The translations under genes and the position numbers were made by a program. From Fructilactobacillus fructivorans (GTDB lineage Bacteria > Bacillota > Bacilli > Lactobacillales > Lactobacillaceae): a DNA stretch of 64,000 bases. Below are positions 9,462 to 17,974 of this stretch, one piece after another; the stretch's first letter is position 1; every line of letters starts with the position of its first letter. The stretch lies in NCBI RefSeq assembly GCF_001434095.1, contig NZ_AZDS01000005.1, forward strand, positions 124,001-188,000. The letters run 5' to 3'. Below the pieces are notes generated by a model, which saw only the letters and a list, made by a program, of their open reading frames with translations, was not told the origin of the DNA and did no database searches.

Positions 9462-9929
9462 ATGCTAAATGGATACAAACACGTTTTAGTACCAGTTGAT
9501 GGATCAAAAGAAGCAGAAGCTGCTTTATACAAGGCTGCCGCTGTAGCACAAAGAAATAAAGGTCGAGTTGACGTCTTAAACGTCATCAACACCACAAACT
9601 ATGGGTACAGTCTTGGCGTCGTTGACGGAAGTGTCATCACTCAAATCGTTAACGATGAACTTACCTATTTAAAAGATTTAGTTAACAAGATCAAGGATAA
9701 AACTGGGATTGAAGATATTCATATTCACGCTCGTTTTGGAAGTCCTAGAGAAGTTATCACTTATGAGTTCCCACGTGATCACCAAACTGACCTCATCATG
9801 ATGGGTGCAACCGGTAAGGGTCGGTTGTATCGAATGCTGGAGGGTTCAGTCACTGGATACGTCAATTCGCATGCTGGTTGTGATGTTATCATCGTCAGAA
9901 CTGACATGAAGAACACCCCAATCAAATAA
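9462..9929 (+). CDS. Universal stress protein, UspA family
   Basis: 155 aa. Starts YKHVLVPVDGSKEAEAAL, the family's first strand and nucleotide-contact Asp, and carries the ATP-binding loop GATGKGRLYRMLEGSVTGYV near the C-terminus (G-x2-G-x8-G-(S/T) pattern), so it belongs to the ATP-binding type. Ribosome site GGAGGG is 8 bases upstream. It follows the PEBP gene and ends in a terminator. General stress survival is the family role; a specific trigger is unknown. A second UspA gene is at 44871. Confidence 0.88.
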   Translation: MLNGYKHVLVPVDGSKEAEAALYKAAAVAQRNKGRVDVLNVINTTNYGYSLGVVDGSVITQIVNDELTYLKDLVNKIKDKTGIEDIHIHARFGSPREVITYEFPRDHQTDLIMMGATGKGRLYRMLEGSVTGYVNSHAGCDVIIVRTDMKNTPIK

Positions 9930-9949
9930 TTAACAATTATTTAAGGAAG

Positions 9950-9981
9950 AATAGCTAAGCCCTTACGCTTAGCTATTTTTT
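9950..9981 (+). terminator. Intrinsic terminator after uspA
   Basis: 11-bp stem (AATAGCTAAGC and complement), 6-base loop, then a T run. Confidence 0.85.
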
Positions 9982-10093
9982 CTTGCCCATTATCCGAAGA
10001 AATCATTGGGTTCGCCTAGCTGAATTACTCTAATTGTTATATGATGTTAACTGCTAGTATATAAATTTAAATTAATTAAAAGGAATGTTTACA

Positions 10094-10897
10094 ATGCACA
10101 TCAAAAAAAGAAAACACACCAAATCATTCATCGCCCTCTTTGTCGTTATTGTGGTGGCTATATTTGCTGGTGGTGGATATTATTATTGGAATAATCATGG
10201 TAGTTTTCTCGGTAAGTTAGACGTTAATCAAAGCAAAACCGCTACTGTATTCATTCCTGGGTTAGGTGGAAACAATATCACCACTGGCTACATGGTTGAT
10301 ACCCTAAACCGTTATCACTTAGCCACTAAGACTCTGCAACTATACGTCAAAAAAGATGGGACGGTTAAAACCACCAAGCAATTTCATAAGATCGGTGCTG
10401 ATAACCCAACCGTTCAAATTGTTTTCCAAGAAAACCATCGTCCCTATTTCCAATCAACTCAAATGCCTAAGGTCATGCATTACTTGTATACCAAGTACAA
10501 CATTCGTTCCGTCAACATGATTGGGCATTCTTCAGGTGGAAACATCATTTATTACTACTTAGCACACTATCCCAACCTAAAGGAAGTACCGACAGTGAAT
10601 AAATTCATCTCACTCGCTACTAACTATGCTCCAAACGATCCTGATGTTAAAAACTTACCTAAAAATCTTCAAATCATGAACTTGGTCGGAGATATGAACC
10701 ATTCTGGAACCGATGGTGAAGTCACTATGAAGAGTGAGATCCCAATGAAGGGATTAGTTACCGGACACGTCAAGAATTATAAACTTTACGTATACCATGG
10801 AAACAGCTCACAGGCTCAACACACTATGCTTCATGAGAATCCGTCGATCGTCAAAATTATTGCTGAATATTTCTTTACCGATAAATTTGACAACTAA
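10094..10897 (+). CDS. Membrane-anchored alpha/beta hydrolase, DUF915 family
   Basis: 267 aa from ATG 10094; ATG 10085 is only 1 base from the AAAAGGA ribosome site, so the second fits better. A basic N-terminus and one transmembrane helix (residues 11-30) anchor a hydrolase domain outside the cell. TVFIPGLGGNN at 51-61 forms the oxyanion hole, GHSSGG puts the nucleophile at Ser146, an Asp lies in LVGDMNHSGTDG, and the His in QHTMLHEN completes the triad. Such DUF915 surface hydrolases are common in lactobacilli with unknown substrates. It is followed 14 bases later by a polysaccharide polymerase-like gene. Confidence 0.8.
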   Translation: MHIKKRKHTKSFIALFVVIVVAIFAGGGYYYWNNHGSFLGKLDVNQSKTATVFIPGLGGNNITTGYMVDTLNRYHLATKTLQLYVKKDGTVKTTKQFHKIGADNPTVQIVFQENHRPYFQSTQMPKVMHYLYTKYNIRSVNMIGHSSGGNIIYYYLAHYPNLKEVPTVNKFISLATNYAPNDPDVKNLPKNLQIMNLVGDMNHSGTDGEVTMKSEIPMKGLVTGHVKNYKLYVYHGNSSQAQHTMLHENPSIVKIIAEYFFTDKFDN

Positions 10898-10911
10898 TGG
10901 GAGAATAATTA

Positions 10912-12111
10912 ATGTTTTTAACCCTTAAAAATCGTTTATATCAGTACGTTTACGTGCTGAGTTACATAGTGTTTCTGGCATCGTCAGTAATTCTTTTGAA
11001 CAGTCAATTCAATAACGTATACTCAGCTAAAAGTTTCTTACAATGGAAAATTGCAGGAATTGTGACCCTGATTGTTATCTTCGTTCAAATTGTGTTGTTA
11101 CTAACCAGAAGACACGGTTTAAAACAATGGTCAGTAATCGGTCTGATGCTAATTATCTTTGTCCTATCCTATTTTCTAAAGCTCAATGTGATTACTAGTA
11201 CCCTTTTCTTACTGTTCCTGTTTATGGCAAATGCCGACCTTCTGAGTGAAAATGCCTTTGCAACAATCGACCTAGCCACTAAACTCATTATTTTAGTGGT
11301 TATCTTCGCCTTCTTGATCTTCCATGTTTTCCCATCACAGAATGCGATTTCATTTACCCGGGGGACTTCCACACGGTATGCCATTGGATTTACCCATCCA
11401 AATGTTCTAAGCGGATTTATTTTAAGTATCCTTTGTTCCGCCCTCTTACTATTGCAAAACATCCGAAAACACTTTACGTATTTGATTTACGCCCTCCTTT
11501 TGGTTGTTTATCTAGTAATTGCCTATCTGACAGGATCACGTGGATTTATGGTTGCCGGAGCTGTCCTGATCCTCGGATTTGGACTGAGTTATTCTAAAAG
11601 AATCGTACGTTGGCTACCCAAAGTCACTTGGGTGATCGTCTCATTAACCTTTGTTATTGGAATTGGAATTGGAATGGTAGCTTGGGGTTCATCACTACCG
11701 CTCTTTAATACCCTTAATAACGCGTTATCAGGACGTCCTGGTCAACAATTAACCGTCATTCAGTACTTCTATTCACCAAAGATTATCGGGCAAAATCTTC
11801 CACTACTGGGTGCACGATCGAACTTGTGGGTCGATAATACCTTCTTGTTTATCCTTCTAAGCGCCGGTTTCATTGGCTTAATGCTTCTCTTAGCGTTATT
11901 TATCGGAAGTGCTTACAAGGCCAAACAAGACAATAACTACTTTCTTTGTGTAATCCTGATTGCTTTGGCAGTTCAGGGAATTATTGAAACCCAGCTTACC
12001 AATGCATATATGTTTGCTCCGTTTATCTATGCCTTTACCCAGGTCGTTAAAGATGTTCCTAAAAGACAAAGACCCGTGGGCAGACATGCACGCCATGCTC
12101 GCACATTTTAA
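10912..12111 (+). CDS. O-antigen ligase/Wzy-like polysaccharide polymerase
   Basis: 399 aa with about 10-11 transmembrane helices and a larger outside loop between residues 250 and 310. RGTSTRYAIGFTHPNVLSG and TGSRGFMV match the periplasm-facing arginine-containing motifs of Wzy/WaaL proteins, which join repeat units or transfer glycans from lipid carriers. Lactobacillar members lie in exopolysaccharide clusters, but none is visible here; the only neighbour is the DUF915 hydrolase, probably in the same transcript (14-base gap). The last 15 residues are unusually Arg/His rich. The exact reaction is not decidable. Confidence 0.72.
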   Translation: MFLTLKNRLYQYVYVLSYIVFLASSVILLNSQFNNVYSAKSFLQWKIAGIVTLIVIFVQIVLLLTRRHGLKQWSVIGLMLIIFVLSYFLKLNVITSTLFLLFLFMANADLLSENAFATIDLATKLIILVVIFAFLIFHVFPSQNAISFTRGTSTRYAIGFTHPNVLSGFILSILCSALLLLQNIRKHFTYLIYALLLVVYLVIAYLTGSRGFMVAGAVLILGFGLSYSKRIVRWLPKVTWVIVSLTFVIGIGIGMVAWGSSLPLFNTLNNALSGRPGQQLTVIQYFYSPKIIGQNLPLLGARSNLWVDNTFLFILLSAGFIGLMLLLALFIGSAYKAKQDNNYFLCVILIALAVQGIIETQLTNAYMFAPFIYAFTQVVKDVPKRQRPVGRHARHARTF

Positions 12112-12128
12112 TCATGCTTTATTCCATC

Positions 12129-12161
12129 CCATTTTCAGCAAAAGTTGAAAATGGAATTTTT
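12129..12161 (+). terminator. Intrinsic terminator
   Basis: Stem CCATTTTCA with TGAAAATGG, 8-base loop, T run; closes the hydrolase-polymerase unit. Confidence 0.8.
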
Positions 12162-12233
12162 AATTGATATTATTTTCACAAAAATATACCATGAATAGGT
12201 AAGTATCAATTAATTTCAAAGGAGGTCATAAAT

Positions 12234-13001
12234 TTGCGTTATTTAGCATTTTTAGGCTCACAGAGTAATGATGGTTTGACGGCCAAATACTTGAACGCGG
12301 TTATCTCGGGTCTCCCAAAGGACGCCGAAGTTGAAACCCTATTTCTTCAAGACTATGACATCAAACCCGATAATTTAAAACATCCTAACCCAACGCTTGA
12401 TATGATTGAAAAGAAGATGGAGGCAGCCGATGTATGGATCATCGCCTCACCCACTTACTTCGCTGATCTATCCGGGGTTACCAAAAACCTATTTGACTGC
12501 ATGCGTCACCGCATGGTTAAAATAAACAGTATTGGAGACACCCTCCCGGGCAAGTTCAAAAATAAACATTACTTAAGCTTAACCACCTGCTTTTTGTCTT
12601 CATTTCAAAATTTCTTTACCGGAATTACCGATCAAACCTTTCGAACCATTGATAAAATTATGACGTCGGCTGGTTTAATCAAACTCGGCGAAGTTATTGG
12701 TACCCACACTTGGGGAAGTAAGGGGATTCCTAATCCCAAGAAACTTGAGCTATGTAAACGATGGGGACAAAAAATTGCTAACAAACCGCGAAAGGATGAT
12801 AGTACTTTGAAACGTTATATTGAATTATTCGGCATGATTGCTGTGATGTCACTGGTTACAATGGTGATCGAGGGACTGGTTTTTGGACTGAAATTCAACG
12901 GAGAATTCTGGCTCTTCTACGTTGCATTCGTTGTGATTTTCTACGTTCTACTCGCCATCCTGCTTCATTTTTTCACTTTTTTAAGGCACCGACGTCGTTA
13001 A
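12234..13001 (+). CDS. Flavodoxin-fold NAD(P)H oxidoreductase with two C-terminal membrane helices
   Basis: 255 aa from TTG 12234, preceded by GGAGGT at 7 bases; no nearer ATG fits. Residues 1-180 form an NADPH-dependent FMN reductase-like domain: YLAFLGSQSNDGLTAKYLN (phosphate loop), ASPTYFADLSGVTKNLFD (flavin and dimer region) and a later TTCF loop. Residues about 195-250 form two hydrophobic helices separated by a short loop and end in a basic tail, so the enzyme is probably tethered to the membrane. Most family members are soluble; the tail is the odd part. Substrate unknown; quinone or FMN reduction is possible. Confidence 0.75.
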   Translation: MRYLAFLGSQSNDGLTAKYLNAVISGLPKDAEVETLFLQDYDIKPDNLKHPNPTLDMIEKKMEAADVWIIASPTYFADLSGVTKNLFDCMRHRMVKINSIGDTLPGKFKNKHYLSLTTCFLSSFQNFFTGITDQTFRTIDKIMTSAGLIKLGEVIGTHTWGSKGIPNPKKLELCKRWGQKIANKPRKDDSTLKRYIELFGMIAVMSLVTMVIEGLVFGLKFNGEFWLFYVAFVVIFYVLLAILLHFFTFLRHRRR

Positions 13002-13015
13002 AATTAACCCAAACA

Positions 13016-13047
13016 AAAAGATCGATTTAAAATCGATCTTTTTTTAT
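13016..13047 (+). terminator. Bidirectional intrinsic terminator
   Basis: AAAGATCGATTT stem with its complement, T run to the right and A run to the left, between convergent genes. Confidence 0.85.
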
Positions 13048-13048
13048 T

Positions 13049-13840
13049 TTAGTTATTAATCTTTTCAATTCTAATTTCATCAGAAAGTTGATGATCATCC
13101 AATTTGTATAAGTTATTAAAGAACTCCATTTCAAATGATGCCGGGTCAGCCGGATAATTCCCTTCCGCTAATTCACCTGCCACACTGACAATGGCAGTTC
13201 CAAGTGCAACGGCATGAACACCACGATGATGAGCAGCGATAACTCCAAGGACACCATCCAACACGTCTCCAGAACCAACGTTAATGGCTAATTCTTTACT
13301 GCCATTGTGAACCACGTATGTTTCTGAACCATCAGAAATCACATCATCAACCCCTGAAATCACCACAATTGAATGGAACTGTTTGGCAGCCATTTTGGCA
13401 ACTTGAACACGATCACCGTTTCCATCAGCTGCATCGATTCCACGAGTCCCCCAATCTATTCCAGCCGTAAAAGCAATCTCACCGACATTCCCCCGCAAAA
13501 TATCAATATTAACCTCGTTACTTATTTTCTTGAAAACTTCCGTTCTTAGTTCCGAAGCACTAACCGCCACTGGATCAACAATAACGGGTAAATTACGATT
13601 ATTAGCTGCTTGACCAGCGATAATATCCAATTTTACGTTATCATCATTCATCGTTCCGAGATTCAAGACCAAACTGTTCGCAATGGCCACTAAGTCACGA
13701 CCTTCGTTTGAAGAATCACACATAATTGGCGAACCGCCAACATAACTAATTGCATCAGCTACTTTTTGTGGGGTCACCATGTTAGGAATGTCCAAAACAA
13801 CTGGATTCTCCCTACGAATTTCTTCTAAAATTGATGTCAT
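13049..13840 (-). CDS. thiM: Hydroxyethylthiazole kinase
   Basis: 263 aa. Phosphorylates 4-methyl-5-(2-hydroxyethyl)thiazole for thiamine salvage. Typical features: NPVVLDIPNMVTPQKVAD at the N-terminus (substrate region, usually NxVxxNxxAN, here somewhat diverged), NLGTMN, PVIVDPVAV, ILRGNVGEI and the ATP/anion loop NVGSGDVLDGV with the catalytic Cys of some members replaced by Asp in the GSGD context. Last gene of a TPP-controlled operon; thiE ends 4 bases upstream. Confidence 0.88.
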   Translation of the reverse strand: MTSILEEIRRENPVVLDIPNMVTPQKVADAISYVGGSPIMCDSSNEGRDLVAIANSLVLNLGTMNDDNVKLDIIAGQAANNRNLPVIVDPVAVSASELRTEVFKKISNEVNIDILRGNVGEIAFTAGIDWGTRGIDAADGNGDRVQVAKMAAKQFHSIVVISGVDDVISDGSETYVVHNGSKELAINVGSGDVLDGVLGVIAAHHRGVHAVALGTAIVSVAGELAEGNYPADPASFEMEFFNNLYKLDDHQLSDEIRIEKINN

Positions 13841-13844
13841 ATTT

Positions 13845-14483
13845 TCATTTCCCTTCTAATTCATCGATTGTCTCTTTTACATTTTTACTATCCATGATTA
13901 CGGAAATTACAGCAATTCCAGCCTTCGAAGCCTGATAAATCGACTGGCAGTTACTAGTATTAATACCGCCAATTGCGACTACAGGTAGTGAAACCTGATT
14001 TTGCAATTGTACTAAGCCATTAATACCAATTGGAGGTTTAGCATCTGCTTTACTAATAGTAGGAAAAATTGGACCAATTCCCAAATAATTAATTCCAATA
14101 AGTGGCTTACTGTACTCTAACTCACTTTCGGTACTAATCGATAACCCCACTATTAAATTTGGATTATCGTGAATTATCTTTTGAACACTTTCATCACTCT
14201 GGCCAACGTGGATTCCATCCGCATTAATCTCATTTGCCAAATTCACATCATCATCAACAATTAATGGGACGTGATGCTTGGTAGTAATTTTACGGAGTTT
14301 TTTACCCATTTCAATTTTTCTCTGACCAGTTAATGATCCTGGACCCTTTTCACGATATTGGAAAGCTGTTACTCCATTACTTAAAGCTTGCTCAATATGA
14401 TTTACGAATTCAGCGTCAGAGCCAGCAAAATTTTGAGTTCCAGCTACTAAATAAATTTGAAGAGCTTTCTTATTAAACTGCAT
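13845..14483 (-). CDS. thiE: Thiamine-phosphate synthase
   Basis: 212 aa from ATG 14483, where GGGAG lies 8 bases upstream inside the end of thiD; an in-frame ATG at 14498 has no ribosome site. Joins HMP pyrophosphate and thiazole phosphate to thiamine phosphate. TIM-barrel landmarks: YLVAGTQNF, FQYREKG (pyrophosphate-binding Arg/Glu), LIVDDDVNLANEINADGIHVGQSD (Mg-binding Asp), LGIGPIFPT and VAIGGIN. It overlaps or abuts thiD and thiM and so is translated in one operon with them. Confidence 0.92.
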   Translation of the reverse strand: MQFNKKALQIYLVAGTQNFAGSDAEFVNHIEQALSNGVTAFQYREKGPGSLTGQRKIEMGKKLRKITTKHHVPLIVDDDVNLANEINADGIHVGQSDESVQKIIHDNPNLIVGLSISTESELEYSKPLIGINYLGIGPIFPTISKADAKPPIGINGLVQLQNQVSLPVVAIGGINTSNCQSIYQASKAGIAVISVIMDSKNVKETIDELEGK

Positions 14484-14488
14484 GTTAA

Positions 14489-15295
14489 TTACTCCCACAT
14501 TCCATGATTTAACGGGCCGTTACCATGACCAATGATCAATGGCTTCCTAATAATTTTATCCAAATAATTTTTCCCAAAACGGATAGCGGATTCCATTGTT
14601 TCACCACGTGCTAATGCTGAAACAATTGCCGAAGAAAGCGTATCTCCAGTCCCATGGGTTCGAACTGTATCGACTCGATTTACAGTTAGCCAAAAGTCAG
14701 AACCATCTTCTAAAAGAACATAGTCTTTTACGATCTTGTTAGTACCATGGCCGCCTTTAATCATGACATTCTTAGCACCAGCAATCTGGATATTTCGAGC
14801 GGCTTTTTTAACTTCTTCATCTGATTCGATCGATTGATTCGTAATTTTCTCTGCTTCAGGCAAGTTGGGTGTTACTAAATCGGCTAGTGGGATCAATTCA
14901 TTAATCAAAGTTTCAATGGCACTTTCTTCAAGTAGAATTGAACCTCCCTTAGCTACCATAACAGGATCAACTACAATTTGACCTAATTTATACTTCTTAA
15001 TGTTATCCGACACTAATTGAACATGTCTTTCATCAAATAATGCCCCAGTTTTAGTTGCTTTAATGTCAAAATCATCACAGATAGAAGCAAATTGTTCATT
15101 AATAATTTTCTCAGGAAGTGGATAAGTATCCTGAACCCCAATGGTATTCTGAGCAGTTATACCAGCAACCACGTTGGTACTGAATACTTGACATGCTTGC
15201 ATGGTTTTTATATCTGCTTCCATTCCTGCCCCACCGCCAGAATCTGTTCCTGCAATCGTTAATGCTTCTGGATATTGTTTAATTTCATTACTCAT
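14489..15295 (-). CDS. thiD: Hydroxymethylpyrimidine/phosphomethylpyrimidine kinase
   Basis: 268 aa ribokinase-fold enzyme that makes HMP pyrophosphate in two steps. ALTIAGTDSGGGAGMEADIKT is the N-terminal substrate motif with the invariant Gly-rich turn, VDPVMVAKGG and LVTPNLPEAE follow, KGGH is the ATP contact and THGTGDTLSSAI the anion hole with catalytic Asp. Second gene of the operon, 20 bases after tenA. A second, more divergent ThiD-like kinase is at 50870. Confidence 0.9.
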   Translation of the reverse strand: MSNEIKQYPEALTIAGTDSGGGAGMEADIKTMQACQVFSTNVVAGITAQNTIGVQDTYPLPEKIINEQFASICDDFDIKATKTGALFDERHVQLVSDNIKKYKLGQIVVDPVMVAKGGSILLEESAIETLINELIPLADLVTPNLPEAEKITNQSIESDEEVKKAARNIQIAGAKNVMIKGGHGTNKIVKDYVLLEDGSDFWLTVNRVDTVRTHGTGDTLSSAIVSALARGETMESAIRFGKNYLDKIIRKPLIIGHGNGPLNHGMWE

Positions 15296-15315
15296 AATAT
15301 CTCCCTCTCATGACT

Positions 15316-15957
15316 TTAAGCTTCATACATCGTATTCCAAAAATCCAACTCATATTGACAGCTACTTTGAAACACCATATTAGCCTGCCCTCTTTCGTCA
15401 GGATGAATTTCCGCCAGTTGATTAATAAAGTAAAAAATACTTTTCATTTCACTGGGATCTAAATAAAATTTGATCCACTCATTAAACGGATTATTTCTGC
15501 AATCACTTTTATTTAACTGATAAGCAATCACATAATAAGTCCAAATACACGGAGCAAGTGCACTCAGTCCAATCAAAATTGACTTGGTATTAACAGCATT
15601 ATGCATACTTTTAACATAATTTTTTGTAACTGAAAGCATGGGAACTCCTTGAACCTGCTTACCGGCAATGTCTATAAATCTCATCATGACATCATGTGGT
15701 GTATGCTCATCTCTAATTCCGTTAACACAAATTACTAAAAACTTTTGCAATTTCAAATCAATTGTCTCTTTTTTTATTTGTTGAAATTGATCAGCATAAC
15801 CATTCAGATACATTTCGTCTTGTTGAACGTATCTGATAAGTGCAGATTTCGGAACTTCTCCAACCTTAATCCCTTCAACATACTCACAATCCATGATCTG
15901 ATCCATTATTTCTGTTGCGTTTTCTATTAATTCATCAGTAAACTTTACTTTTCTCAA
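15316..15957 (-). CDS. tenA: TenA family aminopyrimidine aminohydrolase (thiaminase II)
   Basis: 213 aa from TTG 15957, GGGGA 9 bases before it; no ATG is nearby. Hydrolyses aminomethyl-aminopyrimidine from degraded thiamine to HMP. LAPCIWTYY holds the catalytic Cys of the TenA_C type (B. subtilis has PCYW here), and the C-terminal SCQYELDFWNTMY supplies the usual Glu. Length is a little under the usual 225-235, mainly at the N-terminus. First gene of the operon, directly after the riboswitch terminator, giving salvage of damaged thiamine to the kinases downstream. Confidence 0.88.
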   Translation of the reverse strand: MRKVKFTDELIENATEIMDQIMDCEYVEGIKVGEVPKSALIRYVQQDEMYLNGYADQFQQIKKETIDLKLQKFLVICVNGIRDEHTPHDVMMRFIDIAGKQVQGVPMLSVTKNYVKSMHNAVNTKSILIGLSALAPCIWTYYVIAYQLNKSDCRNNPFNEWIKFYLDPSEMKSIFYFINQLAEIHPDERGQANMVFQSSCQYELDFWNTMYEA

Positions 15958-15976
15958 TTACTAACATCCCCAATAC

Positions 15977-16007
15977 AAAAAGGCTCCTCATCAATGATGA
16001 GGAGCCC
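15977..16007 (-). terminator. Riboswitch-controlled terminator before tenA
   Basis: Perfect 11-bp stem GGCTCCTCATC with complement and a T run on the minus strand, between the TPP aptamer and the tenA ribosome site: the expected expression platform that stops transcription when thiamine pyrophosphate is bound. Confidence 0.85.
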
Positions 16008-16034
16008 TTAATTACATTTTTAATTAAAGATACG

Positions 16035-16108
16035 CACGATTCCTTTCGCAGGTATTAACCAGTTCAAGTTCAATGGGTATAATCTCAGCCAAATGGCACC
16101 CCCTCATA
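16035..16108 (-). promoter_or_regulatory. TPP riboswitch (THI element) of the tenA-thiDEM operon
   Basis: On the minus strand the conserved aptamer pieces occur in order: GGGGGTGCC, GGCTGAGA, ATACCCATTGAAC, then CTG and AATACCTGCG followed by AAGGAAT. These are the P2/J and P4/P5 elements that bind the pyrimidine and pyrophosphate parts of TPP. A terminator follows about 30 bases downstream. Confidence 0.93.
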
Positions 16109-16158
16109 CAATTGTTCAATTGTTTTTAGTATATACTTTAAAAATCAGTATGACAATT

Positions 16159-16716
16159 TTAATCAACAATCTTTGCGCCCAGAACATTCTTGAAGTGATC
16201 CATCGCAAATTTCTGTCCCAAATCAGAGAAGGTTGCCACTCCGCTCTGATGAATGACCAAGTTGTAATCTAAGTTATATCCAGCAATCGCGGTGTGTAAA
16301 ACACAAATGTCGGTGCAGACACCCGCCAAATGCAACGTTTTCACGTTTCGTTCCCTGAGTCTAAGATCGAGATCCGTCCCAGCAAACGCACTGTACCTGG
16401 TTTTATCCATTTGCCAAACATTATCCAAATCTTGGTTCTTATCAAACCACTTTCCAACGTTTCCATACAACTGACGACCCCAGGTTCCTCGCACGTTGTG
16501 AGTTGGATAAAGCTTGGTTTCGGGACTGTATGGATCGTCCTTTTTATGCACATCAGTTGGAAAAATAACGAATTGATTGTCATCTTTAAATTTTTCAGCC
16601 AAATCAACAATGGACTGATCAAGTTTCTGAGCTGGCTTACCAGCGGTCAAAGATCCCTGATCATCCACAAAATCATTAGTATAGTCAATAATTAGAAGTG
16701 CGTCTTTATCTGCCAT
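16159..16716 (-). CDS. pncA: Nicotinamidase/isochorismatase family hydrolase
   Basis: 185 aa. ALLIIDYTNDFVDDQGSL gives the catalytic Asp, MDKTRYSAF the Lys, and LAGVCTDICVLHTA the nucleophilic Cys of the Asp-Lys-Cys triad. The stretch FPTDVHKKDDPYSPETKLYP then THN has the Asp and two His of the metal site found in nicotinamidases. It converts nicotinamide to nicotinate for NAD salvage, cytoplasmic. It lies 17 bases after an SDR gene and probably shares its transcript. Confidence 0.82.
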   Translation of the reverse strand: MADKDALLIIDYTNDFVDDQGSLTAGKPAQKLDQSIVDLAEKFKDDNQFVIFPTDVHKKDDPYSPETKLYPTHNVRGTWGRQLYGNVGKWFDKNQDLDNVWQMDKTRYSAFAGTDLDLRLRERNVKTLHLAGVCTDICVLHTAIAGYNLDYNLVIHQSGVATFSDLGQKFAMDHFKNVLGAKIVD

Positions 16717-16733
16717 TTTAATGCCTCGATTCC

Positions 16734-17405
16734 CTAAAAATCAGACGGTTTTGCTGGATACTTAATTTCCCTTTCAGAACGATCCTGAGCAGCCTTTACA
16801 TAGACTTTAGCAACGTTGTCTGGTTGCATCTCTTCACTACTACCAGAAAGCCCTTGAATGGTAATCAAACCAACATAAATATTATCATCTTCAACTGCAT
16901 CATGAAGTGAAAATGCGTAATCACTTAAAGCTGCCTTGGTAGCCGCTAAAGTGGCGTTATCCTTTGTGGGATGAAAAGCTGCTCCACCACCAGTGATTAA
17001 AATATTCCGATTTAACTTAGAATCATCCGAAAGACCAACGAATTGTCGTGTTGTTGTAATAGCACCAAAAACATTGGTGTCATAAATTCCTTTAATTTGA
17101 TCCAATGGCAATGAAAATGGTGTATCCAAAGTTTTATCACCAACGTTATAAACCATGGTTTCTGGAATTCCATAAGCCATTTTGACCTTACTAAAGACAT
17201 TGGTTACCTGAGTGGGATCGGTTACATCTGCGACAATGAAATCAGCCTTAATGATGCCATCGTTACTCAAATCTTTTACAAACTGTTTCAATTGATCAGC
17301 GTTCCGGGCCACTAAAATTGGAGTCTTGCCTGCTTCACCAAATTTCTTGGCAATGGAAAAGCCAAAGCCCTTTCCAACACCAAAGATTACTACACTTTCA
17401 CTCAT
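16734..17405 (-). CDS. SDR-family protein without the catalytic tyrosine
   Basis: 223 aa with a Rossmann fold: VVIFGVGKGFGFSIAKKFG is the GxxxGxG cofactor loop, DVTDP binds adenine, and YNVGDK replaces the NNAG motif. The active-site region reads ITGGGAAFHPTKDNATLAATK, where the YxxxK motif should be; Lys is kept but Tyr is Leu. It may be a dehydrogenase with altered chemistry or a cofactor-binding protein. Perfect AGGAGG ribosome site. Upstream of the nicotinamidase gene in the same direction. Confidence 0.75.
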   Translation of the reverse strand: MSESVVIFGVGKGFGFSIAKKFGEAGKTPILVARNADQLKQFVKDLSNDGIIKADFIVADVTDPTQVTNVFSKVKMAYGIPETMVYNVGDKTLDTPFSLPLDQIKGIYDTNVFGAITTTRQFVGLSDDSKLNRNILITGGGAAFHPTKDNATLAATKAALSDYAFSLHDAVEDDNIYVGLITIQGLSGSSEEMQPDNVAKVYVKAAQDRSEREIKYPAKPSDF

Positions 17406-17497
17406 AAATTTACCTCCTAAAGTTAATTCATGAAAAGTTTACCACCAAACCAAAATATAAACATTTTAGAGGCTTGAGGTAATTTTTGATCTTGTAT

Positions 17498-17872
17498 TTA
17501 ATTTAAATAAATCTGTTTTAGCTTGTATGGAAAAAATAAGCTTCCTAATTTATTTTGTTGAATTGTTCCAGTCACACCAATAGTTTTTCTACCCCAAAGT
17601 CCAGAATTATAAAATAAATGTCCACCATATTGATTATCAGTCATTTTAGTTAGATGTTTCCCCTTATTTCTTTTTAAATACTTATATGTCTCCTTATTTT
17701 TACTATATTTCTTCAATGTTGCATCCGATCCTGAAATCACATTCTCAGTTTGTGCTTTGACGCAGCTCGTTTCTAAGACTGATTCCCAAGGATACATAAC
17801 CAAAAATAGATACCCAATTAGTATAAACGGAATACCTATTATTACAGTTATCATCCATTTAGTTTTACTCAT
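17498..17872 (-). CDS. Small single-pass membrane protein, unknown
   Basis: 124 aa from ATG 17872, with GAGGG 7 bases upstream; longer in-frame starts lack a ribosome site. A short basic N-terminus, one transmembrane helix (about residues 6-27), then about 95 residues outside, Lys/Tyr/Asn rich, with one Cys. I do not recognise it. It is A+T-rich compared with the SDR gene next door and is divergent from the frameshifted secreted protein gene starting 102 bases away. The pairing recalls immunity or partner proteins, but this is inference only. Confidence 0.6.
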   Translation of the reverse strand: MSKTKWMITVIIGIPFILIGYLFLVMYPWESVLETSCVKAQTENVISGSDATLKKYSKNKETYKYLKRNKGKHLTKMTDNQYGGHLFYNSGLWGRKTIGVTGTIQQNKLGSLFFPYKLKQIYLN

Positions 17873-17974
17873 ACCAGAATCCCTCATTTCAGTTAAAATT
17901 TTCATGATTAGGGTATCATACATAAAAAATTTCTACTACAATACGAATCAGAATATAGATAAGGAGGAACTATT

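Noticed and set aside
16716-16734. Fusion of SDR and nicotinamidase genes
   Set aside because: Separate ribosome sites and a 17-base gap show two genes.
17757-17974. Upstream extension of the frame that contains the secreted protein
   Set aside because: It runs antisense through the membrane protein gene and has no ribosome site; the strong AAGGAGG/ATG at 17975 is the true beginning, in another frame.
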